This document shows, piece after piece, positions 1-7,700 of a stretch of DNA of 32,894 bases. Both the position numbers and the translations under genes were made by a program. The notes under the pieces were generated by a model that had not been told where the DNA came from, ran no database searches, and saw nothing but the letters and a program-made list of their open reading frames with translations. The DNA is taken from positions 1-32,894 of the forward strand of contig CAISYQ010000217.1 of the NCBI GenBank assembly GCA_903889735.1. The letters run 5' to 3'. This stretch comes from an uncultured Methylibium sp. Its GTDB lineage: Bacteria; Pseudomonadota; Gammaproteobacteria; Burkholderiales; Burkholderiaceae_C. Position 1 is the stretch's first letter, and each line of letters opens with the position of its first letter.

Positions 1-1
1 C

Positions 2-1222
2 CTACCGGAGCTTGCGGTAGTCCCACCAGGGCAGGGCCTGGGTCAATGACAGCACCGCACCGGGCTCGGTGGCCTGGTAGCCGGGCAACGCCGACAGGGT
101 CTGAGACCAGGCGGTGGATTCCAGCAGTGCCACCAGCCTCTGCATCGCCGGCTGCTCGAGCGCGCTCTTGAGCGTGACGAGGAAATAGCGCTCCCGCGTC
201 AGCGGCAGGAAATCCAGCCCGGCGGCCACCGCCGCGGCCTGCAGCCCGAAAGCGGCATCGGCCGCACCGCTGGCCACCGCCTGCGCAGCGGCGGCGTGAG
301 AGGGCTCCACCAAGGCGAAGCCGGCCGGCTGGGGCAGGCCAGCCTGGTGGAGCAGTTCGTCCAGCAGGATGCGTGTGCCGGTGCCCTCGGCGCGGCCGAC
401 CCAGCGCAACCCGGCCCGGGCGAGGTCGTGCAGCGAGTGCACCTGCTGGGGGTTGCCTGGTGCCATCATCAGGCCCTGGGTGCGCTGCGCGAAGCCAATC
501 AGCTTGTGGTGGCCGGGCTTGAGCCGGGCGCGGTAGGCGCGCGCGCTGGCCGAGCCGCTCGCCGCACCGTCCATCACGTGGAAACCCGCCAGCAGTGCGC
601 GGCCGCTGTCCAACGCCCGCAGCGCTTCCAGGCTGCCGACGAATTCCAGGTCCAGATGCAGCTGCTGCGCCAGGGCCAGATCGCGCAGCAGGGGCAGCGC
701 CTGGTCGTGGCTGGCGCAGACCGGCAGCACGTCGACCCGGTCGTCGAAGGCGTCCGCGAAGGCGCGCTCCAGCTCCAAGCGCAGGGCCTCGATCTGCGGC
801 GCCAGCCGCGCCTGGGCACGCCGTTCGGCCCACAGCAGCTTCTCGCCAAAAGGCGCGAGCGTGGCCCGCTGGCCCTTGTTCCAAACGATCAGCGAGCGGC
901 CGAGCTCCGCCTCCCAGCGCTTGAGCTCGCCCCACACATGGCGGTAGGACAGGCCCAGGGTCTGGGCCGATGCCGCGACCGAACCGCCGTCGTGCAGGGC
1001 GGCCAGCAGAGCGAACAGCGGATGGTGCACCGGTCCGCGGGCGGCGTCGCTGCCGAGCGCATAGGTCAGCTGCACCCGCTGCGGTTGGCGGGCGAGGTCG
1101 GCGCTGGCGCCCGCCGCCTCAGCCTGGGGGGGGCTGGCGGGGGCATCCGGTGCGCGGTCGCCGGTGCTGCCGTGCAGTGGGGGGGTGGAAGACAAGGGTG
1201 AGCTCGAGGGGCTGCTATGCAT
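2..1222 (-). CDS. HTH (ModE/LysR-type) transcriptional regulator with periplasmic-binding-protein-like sensor domain
   Basis: A 406-residue protein. Residues 1-48 are a Ser/Pro/Ala-rich tail of no recognised fold. Residues 65-125 form a winged HTH of the ModE/LysR type (SVAASAQTLGLSYRHVW is the helix-turn-helix core). Residues 165-385 resemble the PBP-like domain found in molybdate- or tungstate-linked regulators, including GRAEGTGTR at 276-284. The gene is divergent from tupBCA, so it probably senses tungstate or molybdate (or the cofactor) and controls that operon; this is inference from family and position. The ATG at 1222 has no clear Shine-Dalgarno sequence. An internal GTG before VQLTYALG (residue 50), where similarity to the family should begin, is an alternative start. 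The stop codon lies at the very edge of the window, so the gene is complete. Confidence 0.85.
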   Translation of the reverse strand: MHSSPSSSPLSSTPPLHGSTGDRAPDAPASPPQAEAAGASADLARQPQRVQLTYALGSDAARGPVHHPLFALLAALHDGGSVAASAQTLGLSYRHVWGELKRWEAELGRSLIVWNKGQRATLAPFGEKLLWAERRAQARLAPQIEALRLELERAFADAFDDRVDVLPVCASHDQALPLLRDLALAQQLHLDLEFVGSLEALRALDSGRALLAGFHVMDGAASGSASARAYRARLKPGHHKLIGFAQRTQGLMMAPGNPQQVHSLHDLARAGLRWVGRAEGTGTRILLDELLHQAGLPQPAGFALVEPSHAAAAQAVASGAADAAFGLQAAAVAAGLDFLPLTRERYFLVTLKSALEQPAMQRLVALLESTAWSQTLSALPGYQATEPGAVLSLTQALPWWDYRKLR

Positions 1223-1232
1223 GAACGTTCAT
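1221..1232. promoter_or_regulatory. Perfect 12-bp palindrome, candidate operator between regulator and tup operon
   Basis: ATGAACGTTCAT is an exact inverted repeat. It overlaps the first codon of the divergent regulator and lies about 85 bp before tupB. The location suits an autoregulatory or tup operator. It does not match the classical E. coli ModE site, and its use as an operator is inference. No convincing -35/-10 pair could be assigned in the 94-bp intergenic region. Confidence 0.35.
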
Positions 1233-1316
1233 ATCGATTTGCCGACCGGCACTGCCTAGCATCCAGGGCGCTGCAGTGTGCCGCACGGCGGCAGCTCTCG
1301 TGAACGCCTTCCACCC

Positions 1317-2066
1317 ATGAACCCCTTTGCCGAAAGCCTGCAGACCGCACTAACCCTGATCCTGCAGGCCGATGCGGCGCTGTTCCAGGTGGTCGGGCTG
1401 TCGCTGGGTGTCAGCAGCACCGCCTGCCTGCTGGCGGCGGCCTTCGGCGTCGCGGCGGGCTGCGCGCTGGCGATCCTGCGTTTTCCGGGTCGCCGGGCGG
1501 TGCTGGTGGTGTTGAACACCTTGCTGGCCCTGCCCTCGGTGGTGGTGGGGCTGGTGGTCTACCTGCTGCTGTCTCGCTCCGGTCCGCTGGGCAGCTGGGG
1601 GCTGTTGTTCACCCCGGCTGCCATGGTGGTGGCCCAGACCGTGCTGGTGGTGCCGGTGGTGGCCGCGCTCACCCGCGAGGCCATGGCGGCGAGCTGGAAG
1701 GCCAACAGCGAACAACTCCGCTCGCTGGGTGCCAGCCGCGGTGCGACGGCCCTGCTGCTGCTGTGGGACGAGCGCCTCACCATGCTGACGGTGCTGCTGG
1801 CGGCCTTCGGGCGGGCGGTCTCGGAGGTGGGCGCGGTGATGATCGTCGGCGGCAACATCGCCGGTCACACCCGGGTCATGACGACCGCCATTGCGCTGGA
1901 GACCAGCAAGGGTGACCTGCCCCAGGCGCTGGCCCTGGGCCTGGTGCTGCTGGGGGTGGTGCTGGTCCTCAATGCCCTCATCGCCGCGGTGCGCTGGCAC
2001 AGCACCCACGGCGGCGACAGTGCTGCGCCCAAGACCGCCATCGCGTCGGGGGGTGCCCATGGCTGA
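1317..2066 (+). CDS. tupB: Tungstate ABC transporter, permease subunit TupB
   Basis: Inner-membrane permease of the TupABC tungstate importer, 249 residues with about five hydrophobic segments. The cytoplasmic EAA-type coupling loop is visible around SLGASRGAT, and the FGRAVSEVGAVMIVGGN stretch is typical of Tup/Mod/Cys-type permeases. The ATG at 1317 is chosen because TupB proteins begin with a short MNPF-like segment before the first helix; an in-frame GTG at 1278 would add 13 atypical residues. The 3' end overlaps tupC by 8 bp. Molybdate or sulfate permeases are related, but the adjacent TupA-type binding protein favours tungstate. Confidence 0.88.
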   Translation: MNPFAESLQTALTLILQADAALFQVVGLSLGVSSTACLLAAAFGVAAGCALAILRFPGRRAVLVVLNTLLALPSVVVGLVVYLLLSRSGPLGSWGLLFTPAAMVVAQTVLVVPVVAALTREAMAASWKANSEQLRSLGASRGATALLLLWDERLTMLTVLLAAFGRAVSEVGAVMIVGGNIAGHTRVMTTAIALETSKGDLPQALALGLVLLGVVLVLNALIAAVRWHSTHGGDSAAPKTAIASGGAHG

Positions 2067-2811
2067 ACCCCTGATCGCCCTGGACAACGTGGTCCTGCGC
2101 TACGGTGACCACGAGGCGCTCACTGGCATCAACCTGGGCGTCAACGCCGGCGAGCGCATCGCCTTCGTCGGCGCCAACGGCTCGGGCAAGAGCACCCTGC
2201 TGCGTGTGCTGCATGGGCTCCTCGCGCCGACCGAAGGTCTGAGGCGCGAGTCATTGGTAACGCCGGCCGACGGTCGGCCGCTCGAGACGCGCGGCTCGCT
2301 CGGTCGTGCCCGCCCGCTGCGGGTGGCGATGCTGTTCCAGCGGCCCTTTCTGCTGCGGCTCTCGGCCGAGGCCAATGTGCGCGTCGGACTCTGGTTCGCT
2401 GGCGTGCGCGGTGCCCATGCGCGCCAGCAGGCGGCCGAGGCGCTGCGGCGCGTGGGCTTGGCGACCGAGGCGCAGCGGCCCGCCCGTGCCCTCTCGGGTG
2501 GGCAGCAGCAGCGGCTCGCCCTGGCCCGTGCCTGGGCCCTGCAGCCCGACGTGTTGCTGCTCGACGAGCCCACCGCCAGCCTGGATCCCACCGCCAAGCG
2601 CGAGGTCGAGGCGCTGCTGGCCGAGCTTGCCGCCCAGGGCATGACGTTGCTGATGGCCTCGCACCAGCTCGGCGAGGTCAGGCGCTTTGCGCAACGCGTG
2701 GTCTACCTCGAGCGCGGCCGCGTGCTGGCCGACGCGCCGGTCCAGGAATTCTTCGAGGGCGCAGTGCCCCCCGAAGCCCGTTTGTTTCTCAAAGGAGAGT
2801 TGCCATGGTGA
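2059..2811 (+). CDS. tupC: Tungstate ABC transporter, ATP-binding subunit TupC
   Basis: A 250-residue ABC ATPase that would power tungstate import. Walker A is GANGSGKST (38-46), the Q-loop glutamine is near 93, the signature is LSGGQQQR (144-151), Walker B is VLLLDEPT (164-171) and the switch histidine is near 201. The length equals a bare nucleotide-binding domain, without the C-terminal TOBE/regulatory domain of ModC. The start overlaps the end of tupB and the stop overlaps the start of tupA, indicating translational coupling of all three subunits. Confidence 0.88.
   Translation: MAEPLIALDNVVLRYGDHEALTGINLGVNAGERIAFVGANGSGKSTLLRVLHGLLAPTEGLRRESLVTPADGRPLETRGSLGRARPLRVAMLFQRPFLLRLSAEANVRVGLWFAGVRGAHARQQAAEALRRVGLATEAQRPARALSGGQQQRLALARAWALQPDVLLLDEPTASLDPTAKREVEALLAELAAQGMTLLMASHQLGEVRRFAQRVVYLERGRVLADAPVQEFFEGAVPPEARLFLKGELPW
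2792..2797 (+). promoter_or_regulatory. Strong Shine-Dalgarno sequence for tupA, inside the tupC 3' end
   Basis: AAGGAG is placed 7 nt before the ATG at 2805. It supports that ATG over the internal ATG at 2907, and it may raise synthesis of the binding protein relative to the membrane subunits. Confidence 0.7.
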
Positions 2812-3740
2812 GCCAGAACGCAGTGATGATGAAGTGGCTGGGCGTGGGTCGCCGCTGGCGCCTCGGGTCGGTCCGCCGGATCGTCGGTCAGGGGCTGGGG
2901 GCTGGGATGGTGAGAGCGGCGGCGCGGGCCGCCGCCACGGCGACCGCGCTGGTGTGGGCCTTGTCGGGCGGCTCCGCCGCCATGGCGCAGGACAAGTCCA
3001 TCGTCATGGCCTCGACCACCTCGACCGAGCAGTCGGGCCTCTTCACCTACCTGCTGCCCGCCTTCAAGGCCGCCACCGGCATCGAGGTCAAGGTGGTGGC
3101 GCTGGGCACCGGGCAGGCGCTGGACATGGGCCGCCGCGGCGACGCCGACCTGCTGTTCGTGCACGACCAGGCGGCCGAGGAAAAGTACGTGGCCGAGGGC
3201 TACGGCCTCAAGCGCCTGCCGGTCATGTACAACGACTTCGTGCTCATCGGGGCCAAGGCCGACCCGGCCGGGCTCAAGGGCAACGACATCGTCGCCGCAC
3301 TCGGCAAGCTCGCCAAGTCCGGCGCCAGCTTCGTGTCGCGCGGCGACAAGAGCGGCACCCACGCGGCCGAGCTGCGCTACTGGAAGGCGGCCGGCATCGA
3401 GGCGCCCAAGGCCGCCTTCACGGGCTACCAGGAATGCGGCTGCGGCATGGGTCCGGCGCTCAACATCGCCGCCTCGACCAACGCCTATGTCCTGGCCGAC
3501 CGCGGCACCTGGCTCAGCTTCAAGAACCGCGCCGACCTGGCGGTGCTGGTGGAGGGCGACAAGCGCCTCTTCAACCAGTACGGCGTGATCGTCACCAACC
3601 CCGCCAAGCACCCGCACACCAAGACCGCGCCGGCCCAGGCCTTCGCCGACTGGATCGTCTCCGCGCCGGGGCAGGCCACGATCGCGGGCTACCAGATCGG
3701 CGGCCAGCAGCTGTTCTTCCCGAACGCCGGCACGCCCTGA
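2805..3740 (+). CDS. tupA: Tungstate ABC transporter, substrate-binding protein TupA
   Basis: A 311-residue periplasmic binding protein that captures tungstate and delivers it to TupB. The leader is unusually long: basic segments precede a hydrophobic stretch (about residues 40-58) and a probable cleavage site after AAMA (59-61). The TTST motif at 71-74, followed by EQSG, matches the oxyanion-binding start of the mature TupA family. ECGCGMGPALN is also characteristic. A second in-frame ATG at 2907 would give a conventional 26-residue signal peptide, but the upstream ATG has the better ribosome-binding site. It is the last gene of the operon and overlaps tupC by 7 bp. Confidence 0.88.
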   Translation: MVSQNAVMMKWLGVGRRWRLGSVRRIVGQGLGAGMVRAAARAAATATALVWALSGGSAAMAQDKSIVMASTTSTEQSGLFTYLLPAFKAATGIEVKVVALGTGQALDMGRRGDADLLFVHDQAAEEKYVAEGYGLKRLPVMYNDFVLIGAKADPAGLKGNDIVAALGKLAKSGASFVSRGDKSGTHAAELRYWKAAGIEAPKAAFTGYQECGCGMGPALNIAASTNAYVLADRGTWLSFKNRADLAVLVEGDKRLFNQYGVIVTNPAKHPHTKTAPAQAFADWIVSAPGQATIAGYQIGGQQLFFPNAGTP

Positions 3741-3751
3741 CTCGTCACGGG

Positions 3752-3772
3752 CGGCGGCCCCTGCGGCCGCCG
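3752..3772 (+). terminator. GC-rich hairpin after tupA, possible terminator
   Basis: An 8-bp perfect stem (CGGCGGCC with GGCCGCCG) and a 5-nt loop start 12 bp after the tupA stop. No T-run follows, so it may be a weak or factor-assisted terminator or an mRNA-stabilising hairpin. Confidence 0.35.
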
Positions 3773-3793
3773 GCTCAAAGCGCGAGACCCTGC

Positions 3794-3838
3794 CCGGCGA
3801 TCCGGCATCCGGCGATCCCGTCCCCGGTGATCCTGTCG
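3794..3838. repeat. Three tandem copies of a 15-bp unit
   Basis: The core CCGGYGATCC recurs at 3794, 3809 and 3824 with an exact 15-bp period and diverging spacer bases. It lies in the 171-bp gap between tupA and the AIM24 gene, which otherwise holds the tupA hairpin and the ribosome-binding site at 3901-3906. Function unknown. Confidence 0.6.
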
Positions 3839-3911
3839 CCCGCCTTCGCTACCATCCTGTCCCATTGACCCACAGGCCGTGCGATCGCGCGGCCGCTGAC
3901 AGGAGAAGCAG

Positions 3912-4727
3912 ATGGCGATGGACGTGGTGGACTACGAGATCAAGGGCGCGGAGATGCAGTTCGTCGAGGTCGAGCTCGACCCCGGTGAGGCGGCCATCGG
4001 CGAGGCCGGCAGCATGATGTTCATGGACGCCGGCATCGGCATGGACACCGTCTTCGGCGACGGCTCGGCCAGCCAGGGCGGCGGCCTGTTCGGCAAGCTG
4101 CTGGGCGCCGGCAAGCGGCTGGTGACGGGCGAGTCGCTCTTCACCACCGTCTACAGCAACAACGCCAGCAGCAAGCAGCGGGTGGCCTTCGCCGCGCCCT
4201 ACCCGGGCAAGATCCTGCCCATGGACCTGCGGACCCTGGGCGGCACGCTGATCTGCCAGAAGGACGCCTTCCTGTGCGCCGCACGCGGCGTGAGCCTGGG
4301 CATCGCCTTCCAGCGCAAGCTCGGCGTCGGCTTCTTCGGCGGCGAGGGCTTCATCATGCAGAAGCTCGAGGGCGATGGCCTGGCCTTCGTGCATGCCGGC
4401 GGCACGGTGGTCAAGCGCGAGCTCCAGCCCGGTCAGACCCTGCTGGTGGACACCGGCTGCGTGGTGGCCTACACACCCAGCGTCGATTTCGAGATCCAGT
4501 ACGTCGGCAAGATCAAGACGGCGCTCTTCGGCGGCGAGGGCCTGTTCTTCGCCAAGCTCACCGGCCCCGGCACGATCTGGCTGCAGAGCCTGCCGTTCTC
4601 GCGCCTGGCCAGCCGCATCTTCGCGGCAGCCCCACAGCGCGGTGGCTCGCGGGAGGAGGGCTCGGTGCTGGGCGGCTTGGCCGGCGGCGGCCTGCTGGGC
4701 GGCATCCTGGGCGGGGACGACGAGTGA
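3912..4727 (+). CDS. AIM24 / TIGR00266 family protein
   Basis: A 271-residue protein of the AIM24 family, a beta-sheet-rich fold found in bacteria and, as AIM24, in yeast mitochondria. The bacterial biochemical role is not established. Family features include an early ...[17 protein letters not shown] segment, repeated Gly/Phe turns ([21 protein letters not shown]) and a glycine-rich C-terminal tail ending in acidic residues. AGGAGA lies 5 nt before the ATG at 3912; an ATG two codons later is an alternative. There is no signal peptide. The stop codon shares one base with the next gene (TGATG), so the two are probably co-translated. Confidence 0.85.
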   Translation: MAMDVVDYEIKGAEMQFVEVELDPGEAAIGEAGSMMFMDAGIGMDTVFGDGSASQGGGLFGKLLGAGKRLVTGESLFTTVYSNNASSKQRVAFAAPYPGKILPMDLRTLGGTLICQKDAFLCAARGVSLGIAFQRKLGVGFFGGEGFIMQKLEGDGLAFVHAGGTVVKRELQPGQTLLVDTGCVVAYTPSVDFEIQYVGKIKTALFGGEGLFFAKLTGPGTIWLQSLPFSRLASRIFAAAPQRGGSREEGSVLGGLAGGGLLGGILGGDDE

Positions 4728-5410
4728 TGGCGAGCGCGCCGCTGGCCGGCCGCCGGGTGCTCATCACCCAGGCCGACGATTTCATGGGCCCGGTGCTCTG
4801 CCAGGTCTTCGCCGAGCAGGGCGCCGAGGTGCTGGCCGACCGCGGCCCGCTCGGCGACACGCCCACGGTGGAGGCCCGGTTGGCGGCCTATGGCCGGATT
4901 GACGCGCTGGTGGCCAATCTGGCCATCCCCGCGGCCCGCTCGCTGGCCGCGGAGGCCAGCGACGCCGAATGGCGCGCGATGTTCGACGCCCTGGTCGACC
5001 CGCTGCCGCGGCTGGTGCGGGCGGTGCTGCCGCAGATGATCGAGCGGCGCGCCGGCAAGATCCTGGTGATGGGCAGCGCCTCGGCGCTGCGCGGCATGAA
5101 GCGGTCGTCTTCCTACAGCGCGGCGCGCGGCGCCCAGCTGGCCTACGCGCAGGCGGTGGGCGTGGAGGTGGCGCCGCACCAGGTGCAGGTGAACGCCATC
5201 GCGCAGAACTTCGTCGAGAACCCGACCTACTTCCCGCCCGAGGTGCAGGCCGACCCGGTCTTCCAGGAGCGGCTGCGGCGCGAGGTGCCGCTGGGGCGCT
5301 TGGTGGGCGCACGGGAGGATGCGTCCTTCGCGGCCTACCTGTGCAGCGCGGCGGCCGACTGCTTCGTCGGGCAGGTGTTCCCGATGTGCGGCGGTTGGGT
5401 GCCGCGCTGA
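4727..5410 (+). CDS. Halohydrin dehalogenase-like SDR-fold protein (putative)
   Basis: A 227-residue short-chain-dehydrogenase-fold protein with a non-classical active site. The dinucleotide-binding motif TGxxxGIG is absent. Instead T14-x4-F19-x-G21 matches the T-X4-F/Y-X-G motif of halohydrin dehalogenases. The triad reads S117-x12-Y130-x3-R134, with arginine replacing the usual SDR lysine; this is the second halohydrin dehalogenase signature. The C-terminal half carries NPTYFP, VPLGRL and VGQVF, which recall, from memory, HheA/HheC-type enzymes. Known family members convert vicinal haloalcohols to epoxides and use anions such as azide, cyanide or nitrite for ring opening. Whether this protein does so is inference. 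It could instead be an inactive or repurposed SDR. It overlaps the AIM24 gene by 1 bp. Confidence 0.78.
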   Translation: MASAPLAGRRVLITQADDFMGPVLCQVFAEQGAEVLADRGPLGDTPTVEARLAAYGRIDALVANLAIPAARSLAAEASDAEWRAMFDALVDPLPRLVRAVLPQMIERRAGKILVMGSASALRGMKRSSSYSAARGAQLAYAQAVGVEVAPHQVQVNAIAQNFVENPTYFPPEVQADPVFQERLRREVPLGRLVGAREDASFAAYLCSAAADCFVGQVFPMCGGWVPR

Positions 5411-5502
5411 GCCCAGGTCGGGAAGGCGAGACCTCGGCCCCGGTCTGGTGGCGCCAGCTCGCTGCCGCCCCGTGCGGCGCACAATGAACTGAAGGAGCTC
5501 CC

Positions 5503-5790
5503 ATGCCAGACATCACCCTTGCCGAATTCGAGACCCGCGCCCTGGCCCAGGGCTTCGACGAGGTGCTGACCCGCGAATGGGCGCCCGGCCAGGTGGTCGG
5601 TACGCACAGCCATCCCTTCGACGTGAGTGCGCTGGTGGTGCGCGGCGGTTTGCTGCTGTCGGTGGACGGGCAGGATCGCCACCTCTCGGCCGGGCAGCCC
5701 TTCGAGCTGGCCCGCGGTGTACCCCATGAGGAGCGCTACGGCCCCGAGGGCGCCACCTTCTGGGTGGCGCGGCGCAACCCGGTGGACTGA
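5503..5790 (+). CDS. Small single-domain cupin protein
   Basis: A 95-residue protein that is essentially one cupin barrel. Probable metal ligands are H35 and H37 (THSH) in the first cupin motif and H75 (GVPHEE) in the second, consistent with a mononuclear metal site. The glycine turn VRGGLLLSVDG lies between them. AAGGAG sits 5 nt before the ATG. It follows the dehalogenase-like gene by 92 bp on the same strand, so co-transcription is possible. Substrate unknown; there is no signal peptide. Confidence 0.8.
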   Translation: MPDITLAEFETRALAQGFDEVLTREWAPGQVVGTHSHPFDVSALVVRGGLLLSVDGQDRHLSAGQPFELARGVPHEERYGPEGATFWVARRNPVD

Positions 5791-5791
5791 G

Positions 5792-5830
5792 TCCGCTCCC
5801 GCACCGACCGCAGTCCGAGGTGGGAGCGGG
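5792..5830. terminator. Inverted repeat between convergent cupin and aminopeptidase genes
   Basis: Left arm 5792-5805 (TCCGCTCCC..ACC, with a 2-nt bulge) pairs with right arm 5819-5830 (GGTGGGAGCGGG). It lies just after the cupin stop and before the end of the opposite-strand gene. No T-run is present, so it is a possible bidirectional terminator of modest strength. Confidence 0.4.
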
Positions 5831-5868
5831 CACCGAAGCCTCGTCCGGGCGGCCCGCTCAAGGCGGAT

Positions 5869-7692
5869 TCAAGAGCCCAGGGGCTCGGTCCGCGTCATCA
5901 GCCATGCCATCGCGGCGCCGCTCACCAGCGGCGCAAGCCGCTCCCGCACCAGGGCGTGGTAGCGGTCGAGCCAGGCCCGCTCGTCCACCCGCAGCAGAGA
6001 AATCTCCAGGCTGCGGGTGTCGATGGGGCAGAGGGTGAGGGTCTCGAATTCCAGGAACTCGCCGAACTCGTCGGCCGGGGCGGGCACGTTGAGCACCAGG
6101 TTCTCGATCCGCACGCCCCAGCGCCCGGGCCGGTAGAGACCGGGCTCGATGCTGGTGATCATGCCGGCCTCCATCGCCATCTCGGGCGTGGCCACGGCCT
6201 TGCTGATGGACTGCGGGCCCTCGTGCACGTTGAGGAAATAGCCCACGCCGTGGCCGGTGCCATGGCCGTAGTCCAGGCTCTCGGCCCAGAGCGGCGCGCG
6301 GGCGATGGCGTCGAGCATGGGACTGGGTGTGCCGCGCGGAAAGCGCGCGCGGCTCAGCGCGATCGTGCCCTTGAGCACGAGGGTCACATCGCGCCGGATC
6401 GCATCGCTGGGCGTGCCGATGGGCCAGACGCGGGTGATGTCGGTGGTGCCGCCCAGGTACTGCGCGCCCGAGTCGATCAGCAGCAGGCCGTCGGCCACCA
6501 CGCCCTGCGGGGTCGAGATGAGGGCATGCGAGTCCGGCGTGGCGCGGTAGTGCGGCATCGCGCCATTGGCGTTGAAGCCGGCGATCACCGGGAAGCTCAG
6601 CGACACATAGCCCGGCTGCCGGGCGCGTTCGGCGCTCAGGCGCTCGGCGATGGTGAGCTCGGTGAGGGTCTCGCGGCCCAGGGCCTGCTCGAACCAGGCG
6701 TAGAAGGCGCACATCGCGGCGCCGTCGTGGGCCATGGCCTCGCGGATGAAGGCGGCCTCGGCCGCGCCCTTGCGGCTCTTGGCGAGCGTGGAGGGGTTGA
6801 TGGCCTCGATCACCGCCACGCCGGCCGCCACCGCCTCGCGCAGCGCCAGCGTCACGCGCTTGGGGTCGATCAGCAGGCGGCTGGTGGCCGGCAGCGCCGC
6901 CAGCGTGGCGCGAGCCTCGCCGTAGGGCCGCAGCTGCACGCCGTCGGCGGCCAGCACGGCCTGCAGCGCGGCACCCACCTTGCCCTCGCCAACGAAGAGG
7001 CAGGCGCTGCTTGAGTCGATGAGCGCATGGGCCAGGAAGACCGGGTTGTAGTCGACGTCGGCGCCGCGCAGGTTGAAGATCCAGGCGATGTCGTCGAGGG
7101 TGGAGACCAGGTGGTGGCTCGCGCCGCGCTGCACCATCGCCGCGCGCACCTCGGCCAGTCGGGCACTGCGCGGCACCGGGGCATGGGGCGCATGGTGCTC
7201 GTAGACCGGGGTCGCAGGCAGGTCCGGCCGCTCGGGCCAGGCGCCGGCCAGCGGGTCGGTGCCAGTGCGCAGCGCGATCCCGGCGGAGGCCATCGCCGCC
7301 GCCAGCTGCTGCGCCGCCGCCAGTCCCAGCACCGCGCCGTCGGCGGCCAGCACCTGTCCGGACTTGAGCGCCTGGGCCAGCCAGTCGACATGGGTGGTGG
7401 CGCCGCCACTGGCGATCTTCACCAGCTCGATCGTGCTGCCGGCCAGCTCGGCCTCGGCCTGCGACCAGTAGCGGCTGTCGGCGAAGAGCGCGGCCCGGTC
7501 GGCCAGCACCGCCAGCGTGGCCATGGAGCCGGTGAAGCCGGAGAACCACTCGCGACCCTGCCAGTGCGCGGGCAGGTACTCCGAGAGGTGTGGGTCGCTC
7601 GAGGGCAGCAGCACGGCATCGATCTGCTGCGCGGCCATCTGCTCGCGCAGGCGCTCCAGGCGCAGGCGCACGGGGGAGGTCCGGGTGTCCAT
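5869..7692 (-). CDS. Aminopeptidase P family (M24B) Xaa-Pro aminopeptidase
   Basis: A 607-residue three-domain aminopeptidase P, the long form resembling eukaryotic cytosolic APP. It removes an N-terminal residue that precedes proline. Two creatinase-like N-terminal domains span about 8-310 and the pita-bread catalytic domain about 311-540. Dinuclear metal ligands are assignable as D407, D418, H481 (HGTGHGVG), E516 (SIEPGLY) and E530 (RIENL). A C-terminal extension ends near WLDRYHALV. There is no signal peptide, so it is probably cytoplasmic. It is the last gene of a minus-strand operon, 8 bp after ndh; its GAGGA ribosome-binding site overlaps the ndh stop codon. Confidence 0.92.
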   Translation of the reverse strand: MDTRTSPVRLRLERLREQMAAQQIDAVLLPSSDPHLSEYLPAHWQGREWFSGFTGSMATLAVLADRAALFADSRYWSQAEAELAGSTIELVKIASGGATTHVDWLAQALKSGQVLAADGAVLGLAAAQQLAAAMASAGIALRTGTDPLAGAWPERPDLPATPVYEHHAPHAPVPRSARLAEVRAAMVQRGASHHLVSTLDDIAWIFNLRGADVDYNPVFLAHALIDSSSACLFVGEGKVGAALQAVLAADGVQLRPYGEARATLAALPATSRLLIDPKRVTLALREAVAAGVAVIEAINPSTLAKSRKGAAEAAFIREAMAHDGAAMCAFYAWFEQALGRETLTELTIAERLSAERARQPGYVSLSFPVIAGFNANGAMPHYRATPDSHALISTPQGVVADGLLLIDSGAQYLGGTTDITRVWPIGTPSDAIRRDVTLVLKGTIALSRARFPRGTPSPMLDAIARAPLWAESLDYGHGTGHGVGYFLNVHEGPQSISKAVATPEMAMEAGMITSIEPGLYRPGRWGVRIENLVLNVPAPADEFGEFLEFETLTLCPIDTRSLEISLLRVDERAWLDRYHALVRERLAPLVSGAAMAWLMTRTEPLGS

Positions 7693-7700
7693 GGTGATCC

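Noticed and set aside
2866-2960. Twin-arginine signal in the TupA leader (GRRWRLG)
   Set aside because: The arginine pair is not followed by the usual hydrophobic F-L/K pattern, and the hydrophobic core lies about 25 residues further on, so a Sec-type signal is more likely.
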